64,000 nucleotides of DNA from Azolla caroliniana (GCA_043228905.1 JBHGNT010000008.1:13888001-13952000), one strand, 5' to 3'; shown: positions 22,871 to 33,556, numbered from the stretch's first letter. Translations and numbers: made by a program. Notes: generated from the letters alone by a model not told the origin.

Positions 22871-23880
22871 TCCAACGGCCTCCCGGTTTACACACCCAAT
22901 GTTGAGCTTATATCTGAACGAACGGTCTTTTCGTGTCGGATCTCTTTGTCAAACTGGTATGGCTTGAAGGCTGAGGAGGTGTATTCTACTACGTTGTTGG
23001 ATAGGAGTGTCTTCACTCTGTATCCTGACCAGTTCTCCACTTCAGCTATCCACCGAATGAAGACCTCGAGAGCTTCGTCTTTTGACCTAATTGAAGAGGC
23101 CCTGTGTACAATCATCTACAAATGTGATGAACTATTGGGAGCCTCCTAGTGATCGCTCAGGCATAGGCCCACATATATCTATGTGCACGAGCTCTAGTGG
23201 TTGTCGTATTGTCTCGTAATGCAGAGAGTGCGAACTTCGGGTCTGTTTCCCATATCGACAATGCTCACAGAAGTCCATCTTTGCTTGGAGTTTAGGAATG
23301 TAGCCAACCGCCATCAGCCGATCTAGGTCGACTTGAGACTTATGGCTGAGTCAGCCATGCCATAGGTTCGGGTCAGTGTTTTCGGCTATGTTCATGACCC
23401 CTTCTGGATTGATTGACATCATTGGATACAAGTTGTTGTACTTGTGTCTGCATCCAATTTTTAGGTTTCCACGGCTGATCATTCATGTCGACTCATTTAG
23501 AGTTGTTCTGTGTTGGTACATGTTGGACTTTGTGGAATTTGACAGTTGAATTGGTTCTTCACCAATTCTTGTGATTCTGCATTCCTGCCCATTGCCTAGT
23601 CAGACTGTGTCATTGGCGCTAACCAAATAGTTCGAGAACCATTCAATGTTGGGGGTCACATGAAATGTGGCACCCTAGTCCAGTAACCATATGTGTGCAT
23701 CTTGATCATTGTAGAGGACTTCTCTGATCATCGAGTCCTCTAAGGAGAGGATTTCTCCTAATCAGGTGTCGGCAACATTGACTTGGTTGCCGACTAGAGA
23801 GTGGTTCGAGTCGGATCGTCCCCGATTCTGCTCGGATCACTGACCACTCTTTTTAATCTTGATTGGACCACCAGTCGGAA
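22871..23880 (-). pseudogene. Copia element I: protease, GAG-pre-integrase, integrase fragment
   Basis: Minus-strand copia fragment. From right to left: a gag tail, a protease with WLLD then GATFHVTP (23650-23700), a GAG-pre-integrase segment with LWHGWLSHKS (about 23340), and the integrase N-terminus (22888-23314) with CEHCRYGKQTR, VHIDICGPMP and a second catalytic region. It stops after about half of the integrase core. The left side is cut by the LTR of copia C and the right side by copia F. Stops are frequent. Confidence 0.8.
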
Positions 23881-23884
23881 ACAT

Positions 23885-24255
23885 TGTGATGAGCTTTTCT
23901 GCAATGGGTGCAGAATTCGCATATTGTTATATTGTTGTATGTGCGTAACTGTTGTATAGAGAGAGAGAGAGGTACAAAGCGGAACTCTGTTGTAACCGCC
24001 GCTTGGCGAAGATACAGAGCTTGAGGTCGTTGCCTCTAAGTCTCTGATTGTACCTTTCTTATATAGTGATAGCTTGGAGTCTGTGGACTCCCGTGGTTTT
24101 TCCCTATTAGGGTTTTCCACGTAAACATCTTGTGTACTCTCTATTGTTCGTGTGTGTGCATGTACTAATCTCCAACCCCATTTTTGTGTTTGATTCTCAT
24201 CGAAGTGATTCAAGACTCAATTGTGGCTGAGCAATATTCCGCGCTATTTCCTACA
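23885..24255 (+). repeat. 5' LTR of copia F (possibly truncated in U3)
   Basis: A plus-strand LTR ending ATTTCCTACA, followed two bases later by a tRNA-Met primer site. It contains a TATATAG signal near 24060 and a block (GGAGTCTGTGGACTCCCGTGG) shared with the LTR at 29906-30435. The left boundary is uncertain because the U3 seen at 29476-29638 has no counterpart here. Confidence 0.65.
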
Positions 24256-24258
24256 AAC

Positions 24259-24270
24259 TGGTATCAGAGC
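24259..24270 (+). other. Primer-binding site of copia F (tRNA-Met type)
   Basis: TGGTATCAGAGC, the canonical complement of the plant initiator tRNA-Met 3' end, lies just inside the LTR. Confidence 0.9.
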
Positions 24271-24281
24271 GAAACAAAGGA

Positions 24282-24749
24282 AATGGAAGAATCATTTGAC
24301 GGCATGTTCAAGCTCACCGGCTCCAACTAATCAGTGTGGAAGTCGAAGATGAGGGATATGGTGGTGGTTAAAGTTGTTTGGTTGCCGGTTTAGTTCGGGG
24401 ACAAGAGACTGAATAAGATCAACACCACAGTGTGGGAGGTGATGCACATCAAGAGGACGGCATACATCCGTTGCTTCATCGACATGAGCCTGTACAACAA
24501 TTTCAATGAAGAAAGTAATGTTGTGAATCGGGTTTCGGTATTTTGGAAGCTAGTGAGGCTCCGATAGCAGGACGACTCCAGTATGGCAGAGCACATGAAT
24601 GCATTTTGGGGACTGATAAACCAGGCTACCTCGTTGGAGGTAACTCTCGCCGATGAGGTACTTGCATTACTCCTGCTTGGTTCCCTCCCGGATAGTTGGG
24701 AGATGCTAGTTGTCACGTTGGGCAATGCAGGGCCGGAAGGAAAACAGTT
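24282..24749 (+). pseudogene. Copia F gag, first part
   Basis: ATG at 24282 starts MEESFDGMFKLTGSN, then a stop, then SVWKSKMRDMVVVK. This is the copia gag opening in which the protein contacts itself and RNA. Further on ASLEVTLADEVLALLLLGSLPDSWE is recognisable in the correct frame. It is cut by solo LTR G at 24755, and the gag/knuckle part resumes after 25236. Confidence 0.75.
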
Positions 24750-24754
24750 GTCCC

Positions 24755-24805
24755 TGTTGTGACTTGAGAATAGGAGAGAGAAAAATAAGATGACAATAGA
24801 AGGTA

Positions 24806-24857
<52 letters not shown>

Positions 24858-25231
24858 ACATTAGAAATGGAAAGAGAGTTTATATTATAAGAGAGCAAGG
24901 ATTACAAAGAGTAGGCTAAGGGGCTACAAACTGGACCGTGTTGAACCGAATGAGTTGTGATGAATAAATAGACACCTGTTTATATGTCCTTATGGAGTAT
25001 TCTAGAATGTTCTAGAATATTTTAGATATTTATGATATTTAATATAATCATGGAATATCCTAGAATGTTCTAGAATGTTCTAGAATACTCTAAATATCTT
25101 GTAATAACTAATAATACATTTATTATAACTATACATTATATATGTTAGTATAATGGTTAAAGGTCTAACATATAGACCAAGATGTCTTGGGCTCAAATCC
25201 TTATAAGGCCAAAATGTATGTCTTCATGACA
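24755..25231 (-). repeat. Solo LTR G inserted in copia F
   Basis: A 477-bp LTR, TGTTGTGAC...CATGACA as printed; on its own strand it reads TGTCATGAAGAC...CACAACA. It is flanked by GTCCC on both sides (24750-24754 and 25232-25236). It shares the layout of the D LTR: TGTCATGA start, an antisense tRNA-like module, TTCTAGAA-rich U3 and a TATTTATTC-type promoter region. It holds a (GA)n tract at about 24811-24852. Confidence 0.9.
25140..25210 (+). other. tRNA-like module in solo LTR G with anticodon-type arm
   Basis: TTAGTATAATGGTTAAAGG (A-box/D-arm-like) is followed by a perfect hairpin GGTCT-AACATAT-AGACC (25162-25178, 5-bp stem and 7-nt loop, the geometry of an anticodon arm) and by the B-box GGGCTCAAATCC (about 25189-25200). 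It is antisense to the LTR. An acceptor stem is not preserved. Confidence 0.65.
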
Positions 25232-25458
25232 GTCCCTAGCGAGAGTCAAGTTAAGCTTGCTAGATGAAGAGGCGCATCAGAAAGACAAAGAAGTGATCTC
25301 AGACTCTAAAGCACTCCTTAACGAATCGGGTCTTGGGCTTGAATCCTTATAAGGCCAAAATGTATGTCTTCATGACAGTCCCTAGCGAGAGTCAAGTTAA
25401 GCTTGCTAGATGAAGAGGCGCATCAGAAAGACTCTAAAGCCCTCCTTAACGAATCGGG
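25185..25458. repeat. 146-bp tandem duplication spanning the G/F junction
   Basis: Unit 1 is 25185-25330 and unit 2 is 25331-25458; unit 2 lacks 18 bp between two AGAC repeats. Each unit holds the last ~47 bp of solo LTR G, the GTCCC duplication and adjacent F gag sequence. The duplication therefore happened after G inserted. Confidence 0.85.
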
Positions 25459-27418
25459 AGCATAGAGAGGAAGACAATGAAACCAGAGTCTCCATAACCG
25501 GGAAAAATTGGGGACACTGTCAATGTCAAGGGGGAGGCCTCCTTGCTTTTATTGCGGAAAGAGAAAGGAACCGACCGTGTCGATTCGAAGAACAGTTCGA
25601 ACAGGAAAGGGACGGATCAGAAGGGAACGTCAGCAATCACGACAAGTGAAGAAGAACTTATGCTCATTACCGAGGAGAATGAGTTCAACCTTGTCGGTGA
25701 CGAGACAACGTGGGTTGTCGATTCTGGAGCATCATTCCATCATACACCGGATCGGAGATGCTTCTCATCCTACACAGCCGGAGATCATGGTTGTGTCCGG
25801 ATGGGGAATGAAGGTACATGCCGAATTGTCGGCATAGGAGATGTGTTGTTGACGACATCAACCGGATGCAAGTTGATACTGAAAGAAGTCCGACATGTTC
25901 CAGAGGTTCAGTTGAACCTAATATCAATCGGTTGGCTAGACGATGAAGGCTACACTGGTAGCATCCAAAACGGAGTCATGAAATTCAGCAAAGGAAGCCT
26001 GATTGTGGCTTGAGCATAGAAGATCAACACGCTATATCTTATGAATGCCCAGATATGCCAGGAAGAAGTGAACGTAGCATCCGGCACTACTGGTGAGCTA
26101 TGTCACAAGAGACTATGTCATATGAGCCAGAAGGGATGAGAAGACTTGCCGAAGACAACCCCATTCTGGAGGTGAAAGACGTGCATCTTGAGAAGTGCAC
26201 TGATTTCTTGGCTAGCAAACAGAACCGAACCTCCTTCCGGTCAAGACCACCGATGAGATAGAATGCACCACTAGAGTTGGTGCAGATCGATGTGTGTCAA
26301 GTGGACACGAAGTCACATGCTGGATCATAGTACTTCGTGATGTTCATAGACAAGCACATCCGGAAGTTGTGGGTCTCACCTCTAAAGACAAAGGATCAGG
26401 TGCTATCTGTCTTCAAGGAGCTCCACGCAAGAGTGGAAAGAGAAACCAGCCAGAAGCTAAAGGTGGTTCGAGCAGATAACAGAGGAGAATACCAGGGGCA
26501 GTTCGATGAGTATTGCCGGTCGAAGGGAATCTGACTCGAATTCACCATGTCGAAGAAGTTGGAACTAAACGGGCTGGCCAAAAGGATGAGTCGGACCATA
26601 TAATGGAGAGAGTCTTAGAGCATGCTTGGAAATGCAAAGTTACCCAAGACATTTTGGGCTGAGGCGCTGATGAAGGCAACTTACGTGATAAACAGATCAC
26701 CCTCAGTACCCTTGGATGGAGACACACCACAGAGAGTATAGACCGGTAAGGACGTGTCTTACCAGCATCTGAAGGTGTTCGGGTGTTTCGCATATGTGCA
26801 TGTTGCTTCGATGGATTCGAAATCCAGACCATGCATACTCCTTGGATACAACAATGATGAGTTCAGTTATCGGGTGTGGAATCTGGTCAACAAGAAGGTG
26901 TGCTAGAATCGGGGCATAGTCTTCATGGAAGATAGGACCATTGCCGACTGGGAGTGGGAGAAGAAGATGATGAGCTCTGGATCATCCAATGAAAACCGGT
27001 TTGAGGACACAAGAACCTACTCGGTTGAAAACCAGATGTTGGTTGGCAACTGGATGACACTCGATGAACCGGCCAGATACGGACAAGAACCCAAACCAAT
27101 CGAAGAAGAAGAAGAAGAAGAAGAAGAAGACACCGGAATTGGACAAGATCCCGAATTGGATGAGGATGAGGAACAAACGAAGGAACCGGTAGTCTGAAAC
27201 CAAGGACGGAGATATCATCTACGAGAGAGAAGAGCTCCCCGGAGATTTCCAGATGCAGCGCACGTATTGCTGACCGATGAGGGGGAGCCGGAAAGCTTGG
27301 AAGAGGCAAAGAAAGACACCCACAATGGCAAGTGGTTCAGTGCCATCTAGGATGAGATGGATTCCCTACATGAGAACCACACGTATGAACTGACGGAGTT
27401 GCCGAAAGAAAAGAGTGA
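25459..27418 (+). pseudogene. Copia F gag tail, protease, integrase and linker
   Basis: Plus-strand continuation of F. A degenerate zinc-knuckle stretch lies near 25510-25560. Protease is at 25543-26013, with WVVDSGASFHHTP and the downstream hydrophobic VRHVPEVQLNLIS. A GAG-pre-integrase region with several stops follows (26030-26240). Integrase is at about 26250-26920, with VVRADNRGEYQGQF and a Glu-region that has mutated. The acidic linker at 26925-27197 includes an uninterrupted run of 11 Glu. The pre-RT segment (YELTELPKE) ends where LTR H begins. Multiple in-frame stops show it is inactive. Confidence 0.8.
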
Positions 27419-28050
27419 TGTCACGAAGATTCGCGCGTGTGTGTGCTACTCGAGTGACTATCGGGGTCTTGGACTGGGGAGGACGTTCGTGGAATTATCG
27501 AAGAGATGATGATCAATGTAAGATTGGATGAAATTTTATTCACCTGAGAAGAAGAAAGATTGTACACTTGAGAAGTAGAAAAATATGAAGAGGATAAAGA
27601 CGAATATAATTATATTGATGTTAGTGGTGTTGGTGATATCACATATTGAACCCCCCTTTACACAAGCTCCACTAGGGTTTTTATAGCTCTCTTCATGCAC
27701 AAAACCATGGGTTTAGAACCATGGTTTTGGGGACATGGTTTTGCTTATGACATGCACAGTCCATGGGTTTAGAACCAAGGTTTTGTGCACATGGTTTTCT
27801 ACGGTTGTTTCGTCTATAATTCGCATATGAAAAGGAAATACATAAGTCTACACCATATGATAGTTGTCCTACTGGTAAGGCAAACATCTTGTATCTTAGA
27901 GGTGCAAGGTTCAAACCTTGCTTGCACCCCTCTGTATGAACTCAAGTGCCACTAGGCCTTAGGCTTATTTGCTAAGTGCATGTGCAATGGTGCACATCCT
28001 TTGTTTATTCGTCTCACTCGGTTTCACACCGTAGCCGAAAATAGTCGACA
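27419..28050 (-). repeat. LTR H, E-superfamily solo LTR within copia F
   Basis: About 632 bp between TGTCACGAAGATTCGCG and ATAGTCGACA. It interrupts the F pre-RT region between YELTELPKE and ALQNKWVHKLKPG. It shares the E LTR landmarks (TGTC...TCGGGGTCTTGGACTGGGGAGG) and the tRNA-like module near 27855-27930. No clear target duplication was found (GTGA left, ACGC right), so boundaries are approximate. Confidence 0.7.
27855..27930 (+). other. tRNA-like module in LTR H
   Basis: GATAGTTGTCCTACTGGTAAGG is followed by GGTTCAAACCT (27908-27918) in a six-base-pair hairpin GCAAGG/CCTTGC. It lies on the strand antisense to the LTR, as in the other copies. Confidence 0.55.
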
Positions 28051-29475
28051 ACGCACTCCAGAACAAGTGGGTGCACAAGCTAAAACCGGGAGATACTGGA
28101 AACCCACTGAGATACAAAGCCTGGATCGTGGTGAAGGGGTTCTAGCAGAAGAAAGGAGTGGATTTCGACGAGATCATTGCCCTGGTAGTTAAGATGACTT
28201 CCATCCAGACGGTGTTGAGCATAGCAGCAAGCATGGACCTCGAGGTAGAGCAACTAGACGTAAAGACGGCTTTCCTCCATGGTGACCTCGAAGAGGAGAT
28301 CTACATGCAGCAGCTAGAAGGATTTGTGAAGAAAGGGAAGGAGCATTTGGTCTGCCGGTTGAAGAAGAGCTTATACGGACTGAAGCAAGCTCCCCGGCAA
28401 TGGTACCGGAATTTTGATTCCTTCATGACCGACCAACGGTACCACAAGACGCAGGCCAATCACTACGTGTTTGTGAAGAAAAATTTGACGGAGGAGATTT
28501 GTTGATACTCCTCCTATATGTGGATGATATGCTAATCGGCGGACGAGACAAGGGCAAGATTCGGACGCTAAAGAAGGCTTTGAACCAGACCTTCTCAATG
28601 AAATACTTGGGTCCGGCAAGACAGATATTGGGAATGCACATCATTTGGGACCGGTCGAAGAAGCTATTATGGTTGTCACAGGAGAAGTACGTGACAAAGG
28701 TGCTTCAACGGTTCAACATGTCGGACGCAAAACCGGTCGGATCGACACTTTCGGCAAACTGCAAGCTATCCGGAAGACAAAGCCCGAGGACAAAGGCGGA
28801 GAAGATAGATATGATGAAGATACCATATGATTCTACCATCAGAAGCTTCATGTACGCGATGGTATGTACCCGGCTAGATATTGGATATGCAGTTGGAGTG
28901 GTGAGCCGGCTCATGAGCAATCCCAGAAGAGAGCACTAGAACGCGGTAAAGTAGGTACTCCGGTATTTGAAAGGCACCTCGAGTATGTGCCTCCAATTCG
29001 GCTCTGGTAAACCCCTCTTGGAAGGCTTCACCGATTCGGATATGTCGGCTTATGCGGATACCAGCTAGTCTACATCCAGATATGTCATGACTTATGCAGG
29101 GGGAGTTGTTTCGTGGTAGTCGAGGTTGTAGAAGACAATTGCGTTGTCAACCACGGAAGCGGAGTACATGGCAGCTATGGAAGCCGGTAAGGAGATAATC
29201 TAGATGAGGAACTTCATCGGAGAGCTAGGGATCCAATAGGATAGATATTGGCTCTACTGCGATAGTCAAAGTGCCATCCACCTTGTGAGGAACGCGGCCT
29301 ACCATTCCCGGATGAGGTACAACTGGATCCAGGAGAGTAGAAGATCAAGAGTTCATGCTGACGAAGACCCAACAGAGGAGAATGGGTTGGATATGCTCAC
29401 CAAGGTGTTGATAACCGACAAGTTGAACGCGTGCCGAAGTTGGTCCCTCCGGATGGGATCCGATTATGAATGAAG
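28051..29475 (+). pseudogene. Copia F RT and RNase H
   Basis: RT resumes after LTR H with ALQNKWVHKLKPG. An open stretch at 28158-28505 contains VDFDEIIALVVKMTSIQTVL, QLDVKTAFLHGDLEEEIYM and YGLKQAPRQWY. A frame change near 28500 leads into LLYVDDMLIGGRD (28499-28939). RNase H (28940-29470) has recognisable TSRYVMTYAGG, STTEAEYMA and YCDSQSAIHLVRNAAYHSR, broken by stops. Its wording is close to copia B, so B and F belong to neighbouring copia lineages. Confidence 0.82.
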
Positions 29476-29638
29476 AAGACCTGGTGAGAACCGAAAGAGA
29501 TCCGGAAACCAAATCAGATGGAACTGGTGAGAACCGTAAGACAACCAGTGTAAATATGTTTTGAGTAAGCCTATTGAGGCTATATTTGTAAATAGCCCTA
29601 AGTTCATATGAGTATAAATATAATGAAAAGAAAACGTG
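29476..29638 (+). repeat. Partial 3' LTR (U3) of copia F
   Basis: Follows RNase H directly. It contains GGCTATATTTGTAAATAGCC and AGTATAAATATAATG, which match on the opposite strand the U3 of the LTR at 29906-30435. It is cut at about 29638 by another LTR. The start is approximate. Confidence 0.6.
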
Positions 29639-29905
29639 TGCAAAAGCGTATGCATAAAAACACAGAGTACATTGTTCGGCAGTACGGGTGAAACAAAGTA
29701 ATCACAAAGAAAGAGAGGAATAGAGAGAGAGAGAGAGAGAAATTACAAACTATATTCAAAATAATTCTCTATACATATTTCGTGCTCAGTGAGCATCTTT
29801 TATACAAGCCTTGACTATCGGGCTAACACAAGTACTGACAGTACTTGACCGCTCACAAAGGAGCCTTCTACACTAACTCCCAAAACTATTCCTTACGAGG
29901 AATAT
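29639..29905 (-). repeat. LTR L, copia C family
   Basis: About 267 bp beginning TGCAAAAGCGTATGC, with a (GA)n tract (29721-29741) and the conserved ACACTAACTCCCAAAA block seen in the C LTR at 22586-22870. No target duplication was detected and the right edge is uncertain. Confidence 0.6.
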
Positions 29906-30435
29906 TGTGACGAGAAATATGCGGAATAATCTCCGGCCACAACCGAACCGTAGATCACTTGATGACAATCAAACACAGAAGAAATGGGAATGGAGGTAAG
30001 TACACAAACAGAAAGAGAATCCACAGGATGTTAATGTGGAAAACCTTGAGAGTGAAAAACCACGGGAGTCCACAGACTCCAAACTATCACTATGTCAAGG
30101 AGTACAACAGGGAGCACAGAGGCAATGACCTCTTTCTCACAATCTTCGCCTAGCGGCGGTTACAACAGAGACATGCTCTGTATCGCTCTCACTCTCTCTC
30201 TCTATACAATCGTTACACCAATAATACTATACTCATATAATAATAGCAACTATAATCATCATGCACACTGTTTTCCCTAGGTCACATTTATACTAATATG
30301 ACCTTAGGACTATTTACAGATATAGCCCCAATGGGCTCTTAGAAACATATCTACATATATATCCCTTCATCCGGTGAGAGGTTTTCACCGGGCCTGCAAC
30401 ATCCGGTTCTCACCGGGTCTTCCTTGCCGGATCCA
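29906..30435 (-). repeat. LTR X, copia F family, inverted relative to F
   Basis: About 530 bp, TGTGACGAG...GGATCCA as printed. On the minus strand it carries U3 with CACCGGATG blocks, GGGCTATATCTGTAAATAG, and the GGAGTCTGTGGACTCCCGTGG segment shared with the F 5' LTR. It directly abuts copia K RNase H at 30436. No primer site or internal region is attached, so it is a solo or truncated LTR. Confidence 0.65.
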
Positions 30436-32358
30436 TGATGGGAACGCCCAAATCCTTCCAGATGCGTTTGAACCAGACAGCTTCACACGCGGCGATTGTC
30501 GCGCCCCTGTATTCAGTCTCTGTGCTTGACAGTGCAAGTGTTAGTTGCTTCTTTCTACTCCAAGAGATTGCTCAGCTGCTAAAGGAGAAAACGAATCTAG
30601 AGGTTGAACGTCTATCGGCCTTATAGCCTCTCTAGTCCGCGTCTGTGTACCCTTCGAGTCGAATAAGCATATTCGACTTATACATGATGTCGTAATCCAT
30701 CGTCATAGTGACATACCAAAGTATGCTCTTAGCGCAATCGAGATGATCATTTCGTGGGTTCGGCATGAATTGGCTAAGTAGGCCGACTAAATAGTTGATG
30801 TTGGGTTGTCTGATGGTTAGATAGATTAGGTTGTCGATCAATTGTCAATATTGAGTCGGATCGCACTCAGTTGTGCCTGAATGGACATCGAGCTTGAGAT
30901 TTCAGTCAAGAGGGATAGACACAGGTTTGCACTCGGTCATTCTAAACTTGTAGAGTAAGTTGAGAATGTAGTGTCGTTGAGAGATCAATATCCCGTCTGG
31001 TGTCCAAATTACTTCGATACCAAGGAAGTAATGGAGCTTGTGCATATCTTTCATTTCAAATTTGCCAGATAGGAGTGATTTTACCTTATTAATCTCGGTG
31101 AGATCCTTTCCTCCGATGACCAAATCATCCATGTACAAGATGATGACAATCTGGTTGTTCGACTCGTTTCGGATGTATTGGGAGTTGTCCGATTTTCACA
31201 TTCGAAAGCCAATTTGATGATGATACTGAGTGATCTTCGAATGCCAAGCACGCAATGCTTGCTTAAGGCCGTAGAGTGGCTTCTTTACTCTACAGTCTGC
31301 TTTCGGATGATTTTTCAATTCCAAACCGAGGGGCTGAATCATTAATACCTCCTCATCTAATTCGCCTTGGAGGAAGGTGTTCTTTACGTCCATCTGGTGG
31401 AGATGCCACCCTTTTGCCGCTGCAAGTGCAATAATTTTTTGCATTGTTGCCATCTTTGCCACTAGGGCAAAGGTCTCCTCGTAACCGACATTGTGCATTT
31501 GTGCGTATCCTTTCACGACGAGTCGTGCTTTGAAGCGATTTATGGAGGTATCAGCATTGTATTTGACCTTATAGATCCATTTGCAACCAATCGTTTTCTT
31601 GTGAGGTGAATGGGGAACAAGGTCCCATGTCTCGTTTTTGCACAAGGCCTGCATTTCTTCATTCATTGCGTCGATCCATTGCAGGTCCTTCACAACTTCG
31701 GAAAATGTTTCCGACTCTCGGACAGTTGCTACCTTCATCATAAAGGCATAATGATACGCCATGTACTCATCGTAGCCGAATCGGCTTACGGGGTTCTTTT
31801 CACGGGGGGACCAACGTAGCTTCTCGTTCGTAGAGACTAATGCTTTCTTCGCTTCATTTGTCTAGATGTTGCAGCCTTCGAACTCACTGTCGAGGGAGTG
31901 AGTTGACTCATTGTCCATCAGGTCTTCATATTCTTGCATTTTGGCCTTCCCCTTGTCTGGCTTTGGAGTCGGCCGAGATGTGTTGTGATCATGGGCCACT
32001 CAACCTTGTCGTAAGCGGGTTGTCTTCCTACATGTGTCTGAGTCAATCTTCTTCTTGTATCTCTTGTTTGGATGATTCTGGATCAAACTAAATCAAGGTT
32101 GAAGTTGTCTCTATTGCATACCAAGATGTTGACTCATCGAAAACGACATCTCAACTCACAAGAACCTCTCAAGTAGAGGGGTTATAGCACTTATACCCCT
32201 TTTGCTCCAATCATTATCCTAGGAGGATACATTTCTCCGACTTTGGATCAGGCTTTTATCACTTCTCGTCGGGAACGTGCACATAGGCAATGGAGCCGAA
32301 TGTCCGAACATGTGATAGGTCTAGCTTCCTCCAAAGAACTTCTCATGTGGAGTTACGT
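30436..32358 (-). pseudogene. Copia K: RNase H N-terminus, RT, linker, integrase tail
   Basis: Minus-strand copia pol. RT is best preserved at 31196-31762 (WIDAMNEEMQALCKNETWDL, GCKWIYKVKYN, HQMDVKNTFLQGELDEEV), with MYMDDLVIGGKDLTEI at 30902-31138 (YMDD-type catalytic site). RNase H is at 30460-30850 (PNINYLVGLLSQFM, SSTETEYRGA) and is cut at 30436. The linker with SRDVVFDE-like residues and the integrase tail lie at 31800-32358, where an E-family solo LTR interrupts. K is the outer host of most insertions in the right half of the cluster. Confidence 0.82.
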
Positions 32359-33014
32359 TGTCGTGCCTTTCAGCTCCGGATCATTGCGTGCATCGGGTGG
32401 GAACCACTAAGGTTTTGGACTAGGAGAAGAAGAATATGAGATAGTTTTTGTTACGAATAGATTGCAAGATAGAGATGTGAAACTCGTGAATCCCACGAGT
32501 ATAATGTATTAATGGATACTTAGATTGTAAGAGAGAACTAGATGGTAAAATCGTGAATCCCACGAATATTTTGTATTAATCAATCCTTAAAAAAAAAAAA
32601 TCAACAACCTTATACATCTTTCTCTCTTCCTTATATAGTGTTGGAAGAGTCTAAGTTTATCACATGCAAGCATCATGCTTTTCCTAACTTTAGTTTTCAT
32701 GCACATTGCATGTGCATGATTAGCTTTCTATCCCATCTTTTCTTTTAACTCGAGTGTGTATGCATGAATAGCTTTTTGTACCATGCATATCTAGAATATT
32801 TACATGGGATAAAGTTTAGTATAACTTTTAAAATTCATAGTATGCTAGTATAGTGGTAAGGCTAGGGTTTGTTTACGTGGAGGTACAGGGTTCGAACCTT
32901 GCCCTATACATGTAATAGATATTTTTAATATTTTATTTTTTATTTATTATTCGTACTCTAAATCGGATATAGTGTTTTACATATTTCACGTAGTGTGTAA
33001 TTCACACTACGACA
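32359..33014 (-). repeat. E-family solo LTR inside copia K integrase
   Basis: A 656-bp LTR, TGTCGTGCCTTTCAGCTCC...CACACTACGACA, flanked by ACGT on both sides (32355-32358 and 33015-33018). It is the third E-type insertion in this window with a 4-bp duplication, and the second at an ACGT. Confidence 0.9.
32840..32909 (+). other. tRNA-like module, best D-arm copy
   Basis: An acceptor-like stem pairs GTATG (32840-32844) with TATAC (32905-32909). CTAGTATAGTGGTAAGG matches the D-arm of plant tRNA-Asp as I remember it (GTAGTATAGTGGTAAG). The B-box GGTTCGAACC is at 32889-32898. The spacing between blocks equals that of a genuine tRNA. It is antisense to the LTR. Confidence 0.68.
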
Positions 33015-33556
33015 ACGTCGTGTACCCCCGAGGTTGTACACCTATTCATGAGGTATATAGTTGTGTTACGATTTCGGCAGGTTCTTCTAGTTCATCATTG
33101 CCCGTGCAACCTCTACTATATGCCGAGTCTTTCGCTTGGCTATGTCGTTTTGCTATGGTGTGTGCCGACATGAGAATTCTCTTCGTATTCCTTCCTTTCG
33201 CAGATATGCCATAAACTTGTCAGAGAAATATTCTTTGCCTCCATCTTATCGAAGGCAACGCGCGTGCCGACCCGTGTCTTTTTCAACTTCATTTTTGAAC
33301 CTTTGGAAGTTGTTAAACACTTCGCTCTTCTTTGTCATCGGGTAGATCCAAGTGTGCCTGGAGAAGTTGTCGATGAACGTGACATAGTATCGGCAATCAC
33401 CGAATGTTGCCATCTGGGCCGGTCCCTACACATTTGAATGTACTACATCCATGATCCCTTTGCTCACATTCCTCTCTTTTGGGAATGGATGTCGGCTTGT
33501 TTTTCCAAATTGGCACACCCCGCATATGCCCGTAATCTCCTTCTCGATAAAGTTCG
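33015..33556 (-). pseudogene. Copia K integrase, middle part
   Basis: Continuation of K integrase on the minus strand after the solo LTR: residues around the second catalytic Asp and the region before it are still recognisable (YIRFGDCRYYVTFIDNFSRHTW-like wording near 33340-33420, with stops). It is interrupted at 33556 by element M. Confidence 0.65.

Noticed and set aside
25140-25210. A SINE inserted in an LTR
   Set aside because: No poly-A or simple-repeat tail and no separate target duplication around the module; corresponding modules occur in the other LTRs, so a recent SINE insertion is unlikely.
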